This document shows positions 26,925-34,984 of a stretch of 64,000 bases of DNA, one piece after another (positions within the stretch are counted from its first letter, which is position 1; each line of letters starts with the position of its first letter). The translations under genes were made by a program, and so were the position numbers. Source of the DNA: Deltaproteobacteria bacterium (GTDB taxonomy: Bacteria > Myxococcota_A > Polyangia > Polyangiales > Ga0077539); assembly GCA_016218725.1 (NCBI GenBank), contig JACRDB010000097.1:39654-103653 (forward strand), read 5' to 3'. The notes under the pieces are model-generated. The model saw nothing but the letters and a program-made list of their open reading frames with translations. It was not told where the DNA came from and did not search any database.

Positions 26925-27947
26925 CTACCAGGGCTCCCGGAGGTTGATGAACCCGTAGGGGTACACCAGCTCCAGCTTCGACGCGTCGTTCAGGCGCTTC
27001 AGGTCCTCCTCGGTGAGCTTGACGTCCAGGGCCTTGAGGTTGTCCTCGAGCTGCTCCACGGTGCGGGCCCCGACCAGGACGGAGCTGCACTCGGGCCTCG
27101 CCAGGAGCCACGCCAGGGCCACCGCGGAGGCCGTGGTCTCCCGCCTCCGGGCCACCTCCTCCACCGCGGAGAGGATGCCCCAGCCGCGGTCGTTGTCGAA
27201 GGCCCGGAGGCTGTCCCTCCAGGCCGCCAGGCGCGACCCCGGGGGGGGGCTCTGGCCCCGCTGGGCCTTGCCCGTAAGAAAGCCCCGGGCGAGCCCCGAC
27301 CACACCAGCGTCCCGAGCCCGAAGGCGCGGCATGCGGGCAGGACCTCCAGCTCCGCCTCGCGCACCGCCAGGGACCACTGGAGCTGCACGGAGATGTACT
27401 TGTGCGTACGGTTCCGGTCCGCGCTCCAGAGCGACTCCACCAGGCGGTAGCCCGTGTAGTTCGAGCAGCCCACGTAGAGCGCCTTGCCCTGGGTCACCAG
27501 GTCGTCCAGGGCCCGGAGCGTCTCATCGATGGGCACGCTGCCGTCCTGCATGTGCATCTGGTAGAGGTCCACCCGGTCCGTGCCGAGCCTCCGGAGGCTC
27601 GCCTCGCACGCCTCGATGATGTGCTTGCGCGAGAGCCCCTGGTCGTGGGGCCCCGCATGCCTCGTCCCGAACCCGATGGGGAAGCGGCACTTGGTGGCCA
27701 GGAGCACGCGGTCCCTCTTCCCCTTGAGCCACTGTCCGGTGAGCTCCTCGCTGCGACCCTCGGAGTACACGTCCGCGGTGTCCACGAGGTTCATCCCCGC
27801 GTCCACCGCGCGGTCAAAGACCCTCCGGGCCTCGTCGTCCGGCGAGGTGAGACCCTTCATGAACGTGGTGCTGTCCCCGAAGGTCATGGCCCCGAGGCTC
27901 AGGGCGCTCACGCGCAGGCCGGAGCGGCCAAGTGGTCGAAATTCCAT
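26925..27947 (-). CDS. Aldo/keto reductase (voltage-gated K-channel beta-subunit-like)
   Basis: This 340-aa NADPH-dependent reductase has the (beta/alpha)8 fold. The tetrad is visible: Asp and Tyr in VDTADVYSEG, Lys in LLATKCRFP and His in LYQMHMQD. The start MEFRPLGRSGLRVSALSLG is typical and is preceded by CGGAGA. It lies 15 bases after the acyl-CoA ligase stop and directly before cysD, so it belongs to the same transcript. The substrate is unknown. Confidence 0.93.
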   Translation of the reverse strand: MEFRPLGRSGLRVSALSLGAMTFGDSTTFMKGLTSPDDEARRVFDRAVDAGMNLVDTADVYSEGRSEELTGQWLKGKRDRVLLATKCRFPIGFGTRHAGPHDQGLSRKHIIEACEASLRRLGTDRVDLYQMHMQDGSVPIDETLRALDDLVTQGKALYVGCSNYTGYRLVESLWSADRNRTHKYISVQLQWSLAVREAELEVLPACRAFGLGTLVWSGLARGFLTGKAQRGQSPPPGSRLAAWRDSLRAFDNDRGWGILSAVEEVARRRETTASAVALAWLLARPECSSVLVGARTVEQLEDNLKALDVKLTEEDLKRLNDASKLELVYPYGFINLREPW

Positions 27948-27962
27948 GATAATTTGTCTCCG

Positions 27963-29585
27963 TCAGGGGTTCTTGAGCAGGTGCTCGCCGTAGAGCTCCC
28001 GGAGCCTGGTCTTGAGGAATTTGCCCGTGGAGGTCCTGGGGATCTGCTCCACCGTGAGGTAGGCGTCCGGGAGCCAGAACTTCGCGAAGCGGGGCTCGAG
28101 CCAGGCCCGGAGCTCGTCCGGCGTGGCCGTCTGGCCGGGCTTGAACACCACCGCCGCGAGGGGCCTCTCGTCCCACTTCGGGTGCTTCCCGGCGAAGACC
28201 GCGGCCTCCAGCACCGCCGGGTGAGCCATCAGCGCGTTCTCCAGCGCCACCGAGGAGATCCACTCGCCGCCGGATTTCACCACGTCCTTGGCGCGGTCGG
28301 TGATGCGAACGTAGCCCTCGGCGTCGATGGTGACCACGTCCCCGGTGCGGAACCACTCGTCGGGGGTGAACTTGTCGCTCCCCTCGTCGCCGAGGTATGC
28401 GCTGGCCACCCAGGGGCCTCGCACCTCAAGCTCCCCCATGCTGGCGCCGTCCCACGGGAGCCTCACCGGCGCGCCGTCTCCCGCGACGGCCATGTGCCTC
28501 ACCTCGACGAAGGGCACCGCGTACCCCTGCGAGGCCCGGGCCTCCAGCCGCTGCGCGTCCCCGAGGTCCCCCGCCGAGCGCTTGACCCTCGCCAGGGTCC
28601 CGAGGGGGTTGGTCTCGGTCATCCCCCAGGCGTGGGTGACCTCCAGCCCGTGCCTCCGGCGGAAGCCGTCGATCAACGACGGCGGCGCCGCGGAGCCGCC
28701 GATGACCATGCTCCTGACGCTGGTGAGGTCCCAGCGCTTCGGGTTCTCATCCAGGAGGTTCAAGATCCCGAGCCAGATGGTGGGCACCCCCGCGGCCAGC
28801 GTGGCGCGCTCTCCTGCCATCAGGTCCAGGAGGCTCGTGGGGTCCAGGTGGGGTCCGGGGAACACCAGCTTCGCGCCCGCGAGCACCGCGGCGTACGGCA
28901 TGCCCCAGGCGCTGGCGTGGAACATCGGCACCACGGGCAGCACCGTGTCTTCTTCGGAGACGCCCACGCAGTCCCGCATGCACAGCGCCATGGCGTGGAG
29001 CGTGGTGGACCGGTGGCTGTACACCACCCCCTTGGGGTTCCCCGTGGTCCCGGAAGTATAGCACACCATCGCCGCGGAGTCCTCGTCCAGGCCAGGCCAC
29101 GCGTGGTGAGGGCTCTCCGCGGCGAGGAGGGCCTCGTAGTCCAGGAAGCCCTCCGGCGCGGGGCCCGCGTCGGGGACCACGAGCACCTTCTCGATCCCTG
29201 GCGCCTCGGCGCGCACATTCTCCCACAGGGGCAGGAGCGTGCGGTCGCACACCAGCACCTTGTCCCCGGCGTGGCGGGCGATGTAGGCGATCTCCGAGGG
29301 GTGCAGCCGGAGGTTGAGCGTATGAACCACGGCCCCCATGGCAGGCACGGCGAGGTAGCACTCCAGGTGCTGCTGGTGGTTCCAGCAGAGGGTGGCCACG
29401 CGGTCCCCGGGGCCGACCCCGAGGCGCTGGAGGGCGTTGGCCAGGCGCCCGCAGCGCGCGGACACGTCCCCGAGGGTGGCGCGCCGCAGGCTCTTGTCCG
29501 GGAGGCGAGTGACCACCTCGGAGCGCGGGAAATAGCGCGTGGCGCGGTCCAGGAGGTGCGTGAGCGTGAGGGGAAAATCCATCAT
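27963..29585 (-). CDS. Long-chain fatty acid-CoA ligase family enzyme (ANL superfamily)
   Basis: This 540-aa adenylate-forming enzyme joins a carboxylic acid to CoA. The phosphate loop YTSGTTGNPKGVVYSHRS, the adenine-side GGSAAP and WGMTE motifs, the hinge DRAKDVVKSGGEWIS and the catalytic Lys in PRTSTGKFLKTRLRE are all present. N-terminal MMDFPLTLTHLLDRA is common to medium/long-chain ligases. The start is uncertain between 29585 and an ATG at 29600. It lies upstream of the aldo/keto reductase and cysD with a 15-base gap. Confidence 0.94.
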   Translation of the reverse strand: MMDFPLTLTHLLDRATRYFPRSEVVTRLPDKSLRRATLGDVSARCGRLANALQRLGVGPGDRVATLCWNHQQHLECYLAVPAMGAVVHTLNLRLHPSEIAYIARHAGDKVLVCDRTLLPLWENVRAEAPGIEKVLVVPDAGPAPEGFLDYEALLAAESPHHAWPGLDEDSAAMVCYTSGTTGNPKGVVYSHRSTTLHAMALCMRDCVGVSEEDTVLPVVPMFHASAWGMPYAAVLAGAKLVFPGPHLDPTSLLDLMAGERATLAAGVPTIWLGILNLLDENPKRWDLTSVRSMVIGGSAAPPSLIDGFRRRHGLEVTHAWGMTETNPLGTLARVKRSAGDLGDAQRLEARASQGYAVPFVEVRHMAVAGDGAPVRLPWDGASMGELEVRGPWVASAYLGDEGSDKFTPDEWFRTGDVVTIDAEGYVRITDRAKDVVKSGGEWISSVALENALMAHPAVLEAAVFAGKHPKWDERPLAAVVFKPGQTATPDELRAWLEPRFAKFWLPDAYLTVEQIPRTSTGKFLKTRLRELYGEHLLKNP

Positions 29586-29680
29586 CCGTCCGCGGAGCAT
29601 CGGCCTTGGCACCCTTTCTCTCCGTGGGGGGTGGGGCCCCGTCGGAGGGGCACGGAACATACCCACGGCGAGCCCCCGCG

Positions 29681-30865
29681 TCACCCCCGCAGGAACTCCT
29701 CCCTCACGCCCTGGCGCAGCTGCGGGTCCGTCAGGAACTCCGCGGCGGTGCGCGCCAGGGCCCGGGCGGCGTCCAGGAGCGTCCGGCGCCCTCGCTCGGA
29801 GCCCGCGGCCTTCTCGAAGGCACGCTCGTGGCACATGCACTCACCCTCGCCCACCAGGGCCAGCCACGGGTGGATGGACGGCACCGCGTGGGAGATGTCA
29901 CCCATGTCCGTGGAGCCCGCCCCCACGCGGTCGTCGCCCTCCCGCGCGGCGCGGCCGCTCAGCCCGAGGTGCCTCCCGAAGACCCTCGCCAGGGTCATGT
30001 TGTTGCGCAGGTCTTTGTAGCCCCTCCGAGGCGCGAGGGTGACCTCCACCCCGAGGGCCAGGGCGGCCGCGCGGGCGCAGCGCTCCACCACGGCGCGCAC
30101 GCGCTCAAGCTCCGGGAGCGTGCGGGCCCTCACGCTGAACTCGCAGCTCGCCCGCTCGGGGATGATGTTCACCGCCTGGCCCCCGTCGAGGATGAACCCG
30201 TGGACGCGCACCCCGTCCCGGAAGTGCACCCGCTGAGAGTCAATCAACGAGAAGGTCTGGAGGCATGCGGTGAGGGCGCTCTTCCCATCCCAGGGGGCCA
30301 CCGCGGCGTGCGCGGGCACTCCCGAAAAGTCCATTCTTATCCACAGGTTGGCCAGGGCCGGGTGGGCCAGGAGGTCCCGGTCGAAGGGGTGGAACATCAT
30401 CGCCGCGTCGACGCCGTCGAAGATCCCCGCGTCGAGGAGGAGGATCTTGCCGCCGCCGCCCTCCTCGGCGGGGGTGCCCACGAGGTCCACGCGGCCTCCG
30501 AGGGCCTCGGCCAGGGGCGCCAGGGCCAGGAAGGCCCCCACGGCGGCGCCGGCGATGAGGTTGTGCCCGCAGGCGTGACCGAGCTCCGGCAGGGCGTCAT
30601 ACTCCGCGAGGATGGCCACCTGGGGTCCCTGCGAGCCCGCGCGGGCGCGGAAGGCCGTGGCGAGGCCCCCGAGGGGCTTCTCCACGGGGTGCTCGTGGGC
30701 GGTGAGGAGCTCGGCGATCCAGCGCGAGGCCTGGTGCTCCTCGAAGCGCAGCTCCGGGCTCCCGTGGATCTTGAGGCTCAGGTCCCAGAGGGCGGGCAGG
30801 CAGTGCTCCAGCCTCGCGTCGAGGTCCCGGAGCGTAGCGTCAGAGAGCGACATGGGGGGTGCCAT
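29681..30865 (-). CDS. M20-family amidohydrolase/peptidase
   Basis: This metal-dependent hydrolase of about 394 residues has zinc-ligand motifs LAEYDALPELGHACGHNL near residue 85 and GTPAEEGGGGK, placing it with the M20D amidohydrolases (AbgB/PM20D2 type, which split N-acyl or dipeptide bonds). A dimerisation domain interrupts the catalytic fold (FSGVPAHAAVAPWDGKSAL), followed by a C-terminal GSTDMGDISHAVPSIHP with ligands. The start among three in-frame Met codons is not fixed by a ribosome site. It lies 95 bases before the ligase gene on the same strand. Confidence 0.92.
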   Translation of the reverse strand: MAPPMSLSDATLRDLDARLEHCLPALWDLSLKIHGSPELRFEEHQASRWIAELLTAHEHPVEKPLGGLATAFRARAGSQGPQVAILAEYDALPELGHACGHNLIAGAAVGAFLALAPLAEALGGRVDLVGTPAEEGGGGKILLLDAGIFDGVDAAMMFHPFDRDLLAHPALANLWIRMDFSGVPAHAAVAPWDGKSALTACLQTFSLIDSQRVHFRDGVRVHGFILDGGQAVNIIPERASCEFSVRARTLPELERVRAVVERCARAAALALGVEVTLAPRRGYKDLRNNMTLARVFGRHLGLSGRAAREGDDRVGAGSTDMGDISHAVPSIHPWLALVGEGECMCHERAFEKAAGSERGRRTLLDAARALARTAAEFLTDPQLRQGVREEFLRG

Positions 30866-30901
30866 GGCACCGTGCTGCCGACGGCGCAAGGGGGGCGCGA
30901 G

Positions 30902-31678
30902 CTACGCGGCCCCCTGGCCTCGGGCGTCGTCGTCCGTGGGGAGGGCCGGGGCGCGGGTGCTGCGCAGGGCGGTGCCGCGGATGTTGCGCACGAGCTCGCT
31001 GCGCCCGCCCACGCGCGCGATCGCTTGCAGGAGCAGCGCGCTCGCGGACAGCGTCTCTTGCAGGTGGTCGCTGGCGGCGTCCCGGGCGGCCTGCGTGGCC
31101 CGGGCCTCCTGGGCCTCCCGGGCGACGTCCCCGCGGGCGGTGACGAGGCGATTCCTGGGCCCCTCCAACAACGCGATCCAGGCCCGGGCGTCCACGGAGC
31201 CCACCCCCGGGAGCTGGGGCTTTGGGAGCTTCACCGTGCGCAGGGCGCCGAGCACCTCGCCCGCCGCGCGCTCCAGCGCCGCCGGGTCCGACGGGAGTGC
31301 CGCCGGGAGCCCCAGCCGCGGGACCCACGCGTCGCCGAAGAGCGAGTCCACGGCCTCACGGATCTGCGAGAGGGCCTCGCGCACCTCGGTGGAGGCCGCG
31401 TCCCGGGCCGTGCGGTACTGGTCGTCGTCGGAGAGCTCGGCCTGATGGGCCTCGGCGGCGGCGTTGAAGCCCCGGAGGGCGCCCTCCAGCGTGAGGGCGG
31501 CGCTCTCCAGGAGGGCCTTCACGGCCAGCGAGGAGCCCCCCGTGGTCACCGGCGCGTAGGCCGCGAGGACGCCGGCCTCCAGGGCCTCGGCGTGGGTGCG
31601 CAGCGCAAGGACCGCCTCCTCCGCGTTCTTCATGAGCTCCAGGGCATGCTTGGACGTCATGCCGCGGACCATACCCAT
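30902..31678 (-). CDS. Hypothetical helical protein
   Basis: This 258-aa protein has no known family. It starts at an ATG sharing one base with the upstream TAA (TAATG), which supports this start over later ATGs. The sequence is Ala/Glu/Leu-rich with long heptad-like stretches (HALELMKNAEEAVLALRTHA, AREAQEARATQAARDAASDH), so a coiled-coil or helical-bundle structure is likely. It contains no signal peptide. It lies 36 bases before the M20 hydrolase gene. Confidence 0.65.
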   Translation of the reverse strand: MGMVRGMTSKHALELMKNAEEAVLALRTHAEALEAGVLAAYAPVTTGGSSLAVKALLESAALTLEGALRGFNAAAEAHQAELSDDDQYRTARDAASTEVREALSQIREAVDSLFGDAWVPRLGLPAALPSDPAALERAAGEVLGALRTVKLPKPQLPGVGSVDARAWIALLEGPRNRLVTARGDVAREAQEARATQAARDAASDHLQETLSASALLLQAIARVGGRSELVRNIRGTALRSTRAPALPTDDDARGQGAA

Positions 31679-32412
31679 TATCTCGGGTCCGCGCAGCACC
31701 GGAAGCCCGTGCTGTAGTCGTGGTACCCCGGCCCGTGGGCCCGGGTGGCGTAGCTACAACCCTCTCCATTGATCAAGACGTCCGAGAAATACCCCCCTCG
31801 GAAGACGCCCCGGCCGTGGGCCACGGTGTCCACCCACTCGTGGAGGTTCCCCACCATGTCCTGGGCGAGGTAGCTCCCGCTGCACCGGGGGTGCCTCCCG
31901 GTGAGGGCCACGGTGCGCGGCATGCGGTTGAGCCTGGGGTCGTTCATGGGGCCGCCGTGGAAGTGGTTCCCAGGGCCAAAGAGCCTCGGGACGGGGTTCA
32001 CGCCGTTGTCGTTGCAGCGCCCGGGCTGCTGCAACGGCCCATAGGGCCACAGGGTGGGCGAGCGTCCCCGGCAGGCGTGGGCCCACTCGGCTTCGGTGCA
32101 CAACCGCTTGCCCGCGGCCACACAGGCCGCTCGGGCCTGCACCTGCGAGAGGTACCCCTGGGGGAGCACCCCCGGGCGGGACACCGCCCGGACCCTCACG
32201 CCGGTCGGGGGTGTGTGCACCGGGCTCCAGGGGCGCGTGCGCCCTCGGGGAAGGACCTCCACCAGCGAGCCCTCCCAGCGGTCGATGCAGAACACCCCGT
32301 CCACGCTGACGCTCCCCGTGGGGCAGCCCCGGCGCCTGCGGGGCCCCTGGCCCACGAGCACGCACCAGGCGGCCAGGAGGAGGAGCAGTGAGGTCCCTCG
32401 GGGGTGTCGCAT
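31678..32412 (-). CDS. FGE/sulfatase-modifying-factor-fold lipoprotein or secreted protein
   Basis: This 244-aa protein starts MRHPRGTSLLLLLAAWCVLV and is exported. The body has the C-type-lectin-like formylglycine-generating-enzyme fold: LCTEAEWAHACRG, GSYLAQDMVGNLHEWVD and FRGGYFSD ... GFRCCAD. In true FGE two cysteines near the last motif do catalysis; here only one occurs in the corresponding segment (GEGCSYATR), so a binding or structural role fits better than enzyme activity. It is the first gene of the long minus-strand train. The divergent region upstream holds the 140-bp repeat of the neighbouring island. Confidence 0.85.
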   Translation of the reverse strand: MRHPRGTSLLLLLAAWCVLVGQGPRRRRGCPTGSVSVDGVFCIDRWEGSLVEVLPRGRTRPWSPVHTPPTGVRVRAVSRPGVLPQGYLSQVQARAACVAAGKRLCTEAEWAHACRGRSPTLWPYGPLQQPGRCNDNGVNPVPRLFGPGNHFHGGPMNDPRLNRMPRTVALTGRHPRCSGSYLAQDMVGNLHEWVDTVAHGRGVFRGGYFSDVLINGEGCSYATRAHGPGYHDYSTGFRCCADPR

Positions 32413-32653
32413 CGCGGTGTTTGGTGGGGCAGCTTGGCACCACCCTCGGGAGGCATGATAGTCCACGGGGATGCGCGTTCTGGCCTTGGTCAAATTCCCG
32501 GCCATCGGCCGCCAGCGCGCGAGGATATCCCGCGGAGCTGCCCGTGGAAACCTGGGATTTCCGGCCTCAGCTTTAGCGGCTGAACCTGAACGGAGGACCA
32601 ACCATGGCCGGGGCTATGACCAAAGCCCGTCGGTGGCCTCCCATCGCGAAGTC
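32413..32653. other. Intergenic boundary between operon and island, holding the left direct repeat
   Basis: Between the FGE-fold gene and the transposase remnant there is no long gene. The stretch holds the promoter side of the minus-strand train and the left 140-bp direct repeat. A 40-codon plus-strand reading frame (32604-32723) begins at the same ATG and ribosome site as the lipoprotein gene at 39404, but ends quickly. Confidence 0.6.
32483..32622 (+). repeat. 140-bp direct repeat, left copy (pairs with 39283-39422)
   Basis: This block matches 39283-39422 with 7 mismatches in 140 by my alignment, at an exact 6800-base offset. It includes CGGAGGACCAACCATGGCC, a ribosome site and start codon. 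In the right copy that ATG opens a real lipoprotein gene. It marks the left edge of the 6.8-kb accessory island. Confidence 0.95.
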
Positions 32654-32723
32654 GGCCACAGACATAAGCCCGCGCACGGCGACCTCACCCCCGGCCCCCT
32701 CTCCATTCATGGCTACGCATTAG
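32604..32723 (+). pseudogene. Truncated gene start copied from the lipoprotein leader
   Basis: This is a 39-aa reading frame that shares its ribosome site, start and first seven codons (MAGAMTK against MAGTMTT) with the lipoprotein gene at 39404, and then continues into inverted-repeat DNA and stops. It looks like the beginning of a gene whose body was replaced by the mobile element. It probably makes nothing useful. Confidence 0.5.
32654..32712. repeat. Outer inverted-repeat arm, left (59 bp)
   Basis: It is the exact reverse complement of 34007-34065. It starts GGCCACAGACATAAGCCCGC and ends CTCCATTCATGG, and continues into the inner arm at 32711. Confidence 0.95.
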
Positions 32724-32746
32724 CCAAAAGGGTGGGTGGATGTAGG
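32711..32746. repeat. Inner inverted-repeat arm, left (36 bp)
   Basis: It is the reverse complement of 33897-33932 with one mismatch and contains AGCCAAAAGGGTGGGTGGAT. It overlaps the C-terminal codons of the transposase remnant. Confidence 0.93.
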
Positions 32747-33838
32747 CCTCGTGAGCATGGTCTGGTACTCCGCGTGCGCCTCCGCGGCCGCATCTATCCG
32801 CTGCATGCCGCGGACAAAGACCTTGATTCCCGGCTTATGCTTGCTGGATGCGGTGAAGCCCCCGATCCCTGCGATGATTCTCACAAGATCACTCAACGCT
32901 GGGGTCGCGCCGAGCGCCGGACCTTTGGGGTGGTTCTTGCGGTGGAGCGCCACGGCCGCATCCATCTGATCGCGGCTGAACGCCTCCGTCGCAGGCAGCT
33001 CGGGCTGTGTGCGAGACAGGCGCAGAAGCGACTCTTCCCGGGTGGCCACGCTCAGGTGGAGGATAGCCCACTTCGCGAGACTCTGGAAGGACTCCAACTG
33101 CGAGTCCTCGACGTGGCACGCGCCGCTCTTCCAGGTATAATTCACCCGTTCGATCAACCAGCGCAGCGATTAGGCGCGAACCACGCAGAAGGCGGCTTCG
33201 ATCGTCGTGACGGGGTACGTGTTCAGCAGCAACCACTCGATCGGAGCCTCGCCCGCGGGCGTCGTGCCAACCTCGTGCGTCCACACCGCGTACAGCTCCG
33301 CGTCCGCGAGGAACTTGTGCGACCAGCGCTGACGCAGACGCAACGAGACACGTTCACAGGTCACCTCCATCCTCGCCATCCGTTCAGTGCAGTGGCGGTG
33401 ACGAGGCAAATCCAGGTAGGTCACCCCGCGACTTGGGCTCTCAAGCAGTGCCTCCCGCAGCTTGCGCAGTGCCTTCCCATCGGTCCCCTTGGAGCTCGGG
33501 GTCAACAGACAATCGTGGTTCGCGCGGACTGTGAACAAGGTCTCGGGCTCCTGCGACCGCAACAGAACGTGCGTCGCGTCGGCCTCGCGATCGGCCTGAT
33601 ACCAGGGCCGCGTCGAGACGTTCTCGTCCGCCAGAACACGCTCGAAGTCACGCTGAAGTTCGGTCCACAAGCAGCTCTCCCGCTCCTCGAGCGCGCGCTG
33701 CTCGCGCAACCGGGTGTGATTCTCATTCCGAATGCGGGATTTCTTGGGGATTTCGGAGGGTGGCGCCGCCAGGTTCCTCGGCGATTTCGAGGGTCGGCGA
33801 GAGGCAGCGTGGGACCGGCTTCGACTCGTCCTCGCCAA
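32720..33838 (-). pseudogene. IS4-family (Tn5-like) transposase, truncated and with an in-frame stop
   Basis: Two in-frame pieces of one transposase are separated by a single TAA at 33170-33172. The upstream piece carries YQADREADATHVLL (the DRE catalytic Asp region) and ends APIEWLLLNTYPVTT ... CVVRA. The downstream piece continues SLRWLIERVNYTWKSG, the catalytic Glu and Lys region, where intact relatives read W-Y-x-x-R-W-x-I-E. The N-terminal part with the first catalytic Asp (DTT motif) is missing, and the first ~35 residues of the upstream piece look unrelated. It is non-functional on both counts. It lies between long inverted repeats. Confidence 0.88.
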
Positions 33839-33896
33839 ACCTCGGGAAAACGAGCAGATCGCCCGTTGGAATGGGAATCACACCCGTGCAACCACA

Positions 33897-33932
33897 CCTA
33901 CATCCACCCACCCTTTTGGCTAATGTGTAGCC
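33897..33932. repeat. Inner inverted-repeat arm, right (36 bp)
   Basis: It pairs with 32711-32746 with one mismatch. It is followed by 74 bases absent from the left side, which include the small palindrome AATCACCTGTGATT. Confidence 0.93.
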
Positions 33933-33998
33933 TGCCAGGGAGAGGGGTGGCATAGAGGAAAATCACCTGTGATTCCAATGAGTTACTCTCCTCTATCT

Positions 33999-34024
33999 CC
34001 CCCTCTCCATGAATGGAGAGGGGG
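33999..34024. repeat. Hairpin with 12-bp perfect arms and 2-base loop
   Basis: CCCCCTCTCCAT pairs with ATGGAGAGGGGG across GA. It overlaps the start of the right outer arm; the left arm has only half of it. It could fold in DNA or RNA and resembles the tips of repeat elements common in high-GC genomes. Confidence 0.85.
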
Positions 34025-34065
34025 CCGGGGGTGAGGTCGCCGTGCGCGGGCTTATGTCTGTGGCC
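34007..34065. repeat. Outer inverted-repeat arm, right (59 bp)
   Basis: It is the exact reverse complement of 32654-32712 and bounds the transposon remnant on the right. Confidence 0.95.
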
Positions 34066-34180
34066 GCGAAGTCGAACGATCCCTAGTGATCCGATGAACC
34101 GACCCGGACCAGGACCCTTCAGGTTACCTCGGCCCGCGACGAACGGAGGTTGACGACCCCCCGTCTGCTGTGGTACCTGC

Positions 34181-34582
34181 ATGGACGAGCGCTTACCCTG
34201 GGGACACCACCCACGTTTGGAGGCCGTCGTGGAGTCTGGCGAAGCAAGCGCGGTGGCGTGCATCAACGACCTGACGGATGCGACGGTGCTGGCGTTCTCT
34301 CTGTCGCTGAGCACCAGCGCGGCCGCGACCGGCAAACTGACCGCGGGGATCTACCTCGTGTTTCTGGATGGGCTCGACCCCACCAAGAACGTGATCCTGC
34401 GGACGGCGCCAACGAGCTCCAGTCCCGCGGCGACGACGCCGGACACGAGCGGCCAGAATACGGCGATCTTTCCAGGTAGCAGTGTGGAGCGGGTGCGGGT
34501 CCGGACCGACCGCCCCTACGTGGTGGCGAAGCTCTCAACGGGAACCGGGACGCTGTATCTGGTTCCACTGACCCTAGTCTGA
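34181..34582 (+). CDS. Hypothetical protein, first gene of the phage-like cassette
   Basis: This 133-aa protein has no family I recognise. It is beta-rich with Ser/Thr/Ala stretches (AFSLSLSTSAAATGKLTAGI, RVRVRTDRPYVVAKLSTGTG), as in virion surface or tail-associated proteins. No ribosome site is obvious before the ATG, so a GTG at 34229 could be the real start. It ends 12 bases before the next gene and leads a run of six same-strand genes. The phage link is by composition and context only. Confidence 0.55.
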   Translation: MDERLPWGHHPRLEAVVESGEASAVACINDLTDATVLAFSLSLSTSAAATGKLTAGIYLVFLDGLDPTKNVILRTAPTSSSPAATTPDTSGQNTAIFPGSSVERVRVRTDRPYVVAKLSTGTGTLYLVPLTLV

Positions 34583-34594
34583 GGAGAAGAAGGC

Positions 34595-34954
34595 ATGGCG
34601 CGCACGTTCATCCAGGAGGTCATGAGTCAGACGGTCACGACGACGGCTGTCTACAGCAGCGGGCAGTTCTACGAGATGCTGGGGCGACCCAACAAGCTCG
34701 CGGTCCAGGTCGTGGTGGACTCGGTGAGCGGCACCCAGACCGTGAGCGCCGAGCTCCAGCACTCCAACGACGGGGCGGACAGCACCTTCGGCACCCTCAC
34801 CGGTGCGACCGGCAACTCCGGCTCCATCAGCGCCGCCTCGAACTTCTGGTTGGGCGCGGCATCCATCACACCCGGCGCCTTCATCCGGATCAAAGTGTCC
34901 ACCAGCACCGGTTCGTGCGTGGTGCGCGTGATCATCTGCGGTCGGGACGACTGA
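34595..34954 (+). CDS. Small beta-rich protein, paralogue A (phage decoration-like)
   Basis: This 119-aa protein is preceded by GGAGAAGAAGG. It begins MARTFIQEVMSQTVTTTAVY and contains NKLAVQVVVDSVSG, AELQHSNDGAD, NFWLGAAS and RVIICGRDD. It matches the next gene product across its whole length with the same motif order (RTFI-E-V, LAVQV-VD-VSG, E-QHS, FWLG, CGR), about half identical. The size, beta pattern and lack of a signal peptide suit a capsid or tail decoration protein, but I cannot name a family. Confidence 0.68.
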   Translation: MARTFIQEVMSQTVTTTAVYSSGQFYEMLGRPNKLAVQVVVDSVSGTQTVSAELQHSNDGADSTFGTLTGATGNSGSISAASNFWLGAASITPGAFIRIKVSTSTGSCVVRVIICGRDD

Positions 34955-34984
34955 CCCTCCCGCGAGCCGGAAGGAGGAACGACC

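Larger units (their letters stand above)
32654..34065. mobile_element. Transposon remnant: inverted repeats around a broken IS4-family transposase
   Basis: Two nested inverted repeats flank a damaged transposase: a perfect 59-bp outer pair (32654-32712 and 34007-34065) and a 36-bp inner pair with one mismatch (32711-32746 and 33897-33932). On the right side an extra 74 bases lie between inner and outer arms. I see no short target duplication directly outside the arms. The element is probably immobile unless a related transposase acts in trans. Confidence 0.85.
33933..34180. other. Gene-free stretch at the right end of the transposon remnant
   Basis: It holds the extra 74-bp segment, the 12-bp-arm hairpin at 33999-34024, the outer inverted-repeat arm and about 115 bases leading to the first phage-like gene. 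No coding sequence is convincing here. Confidence 0.6.
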
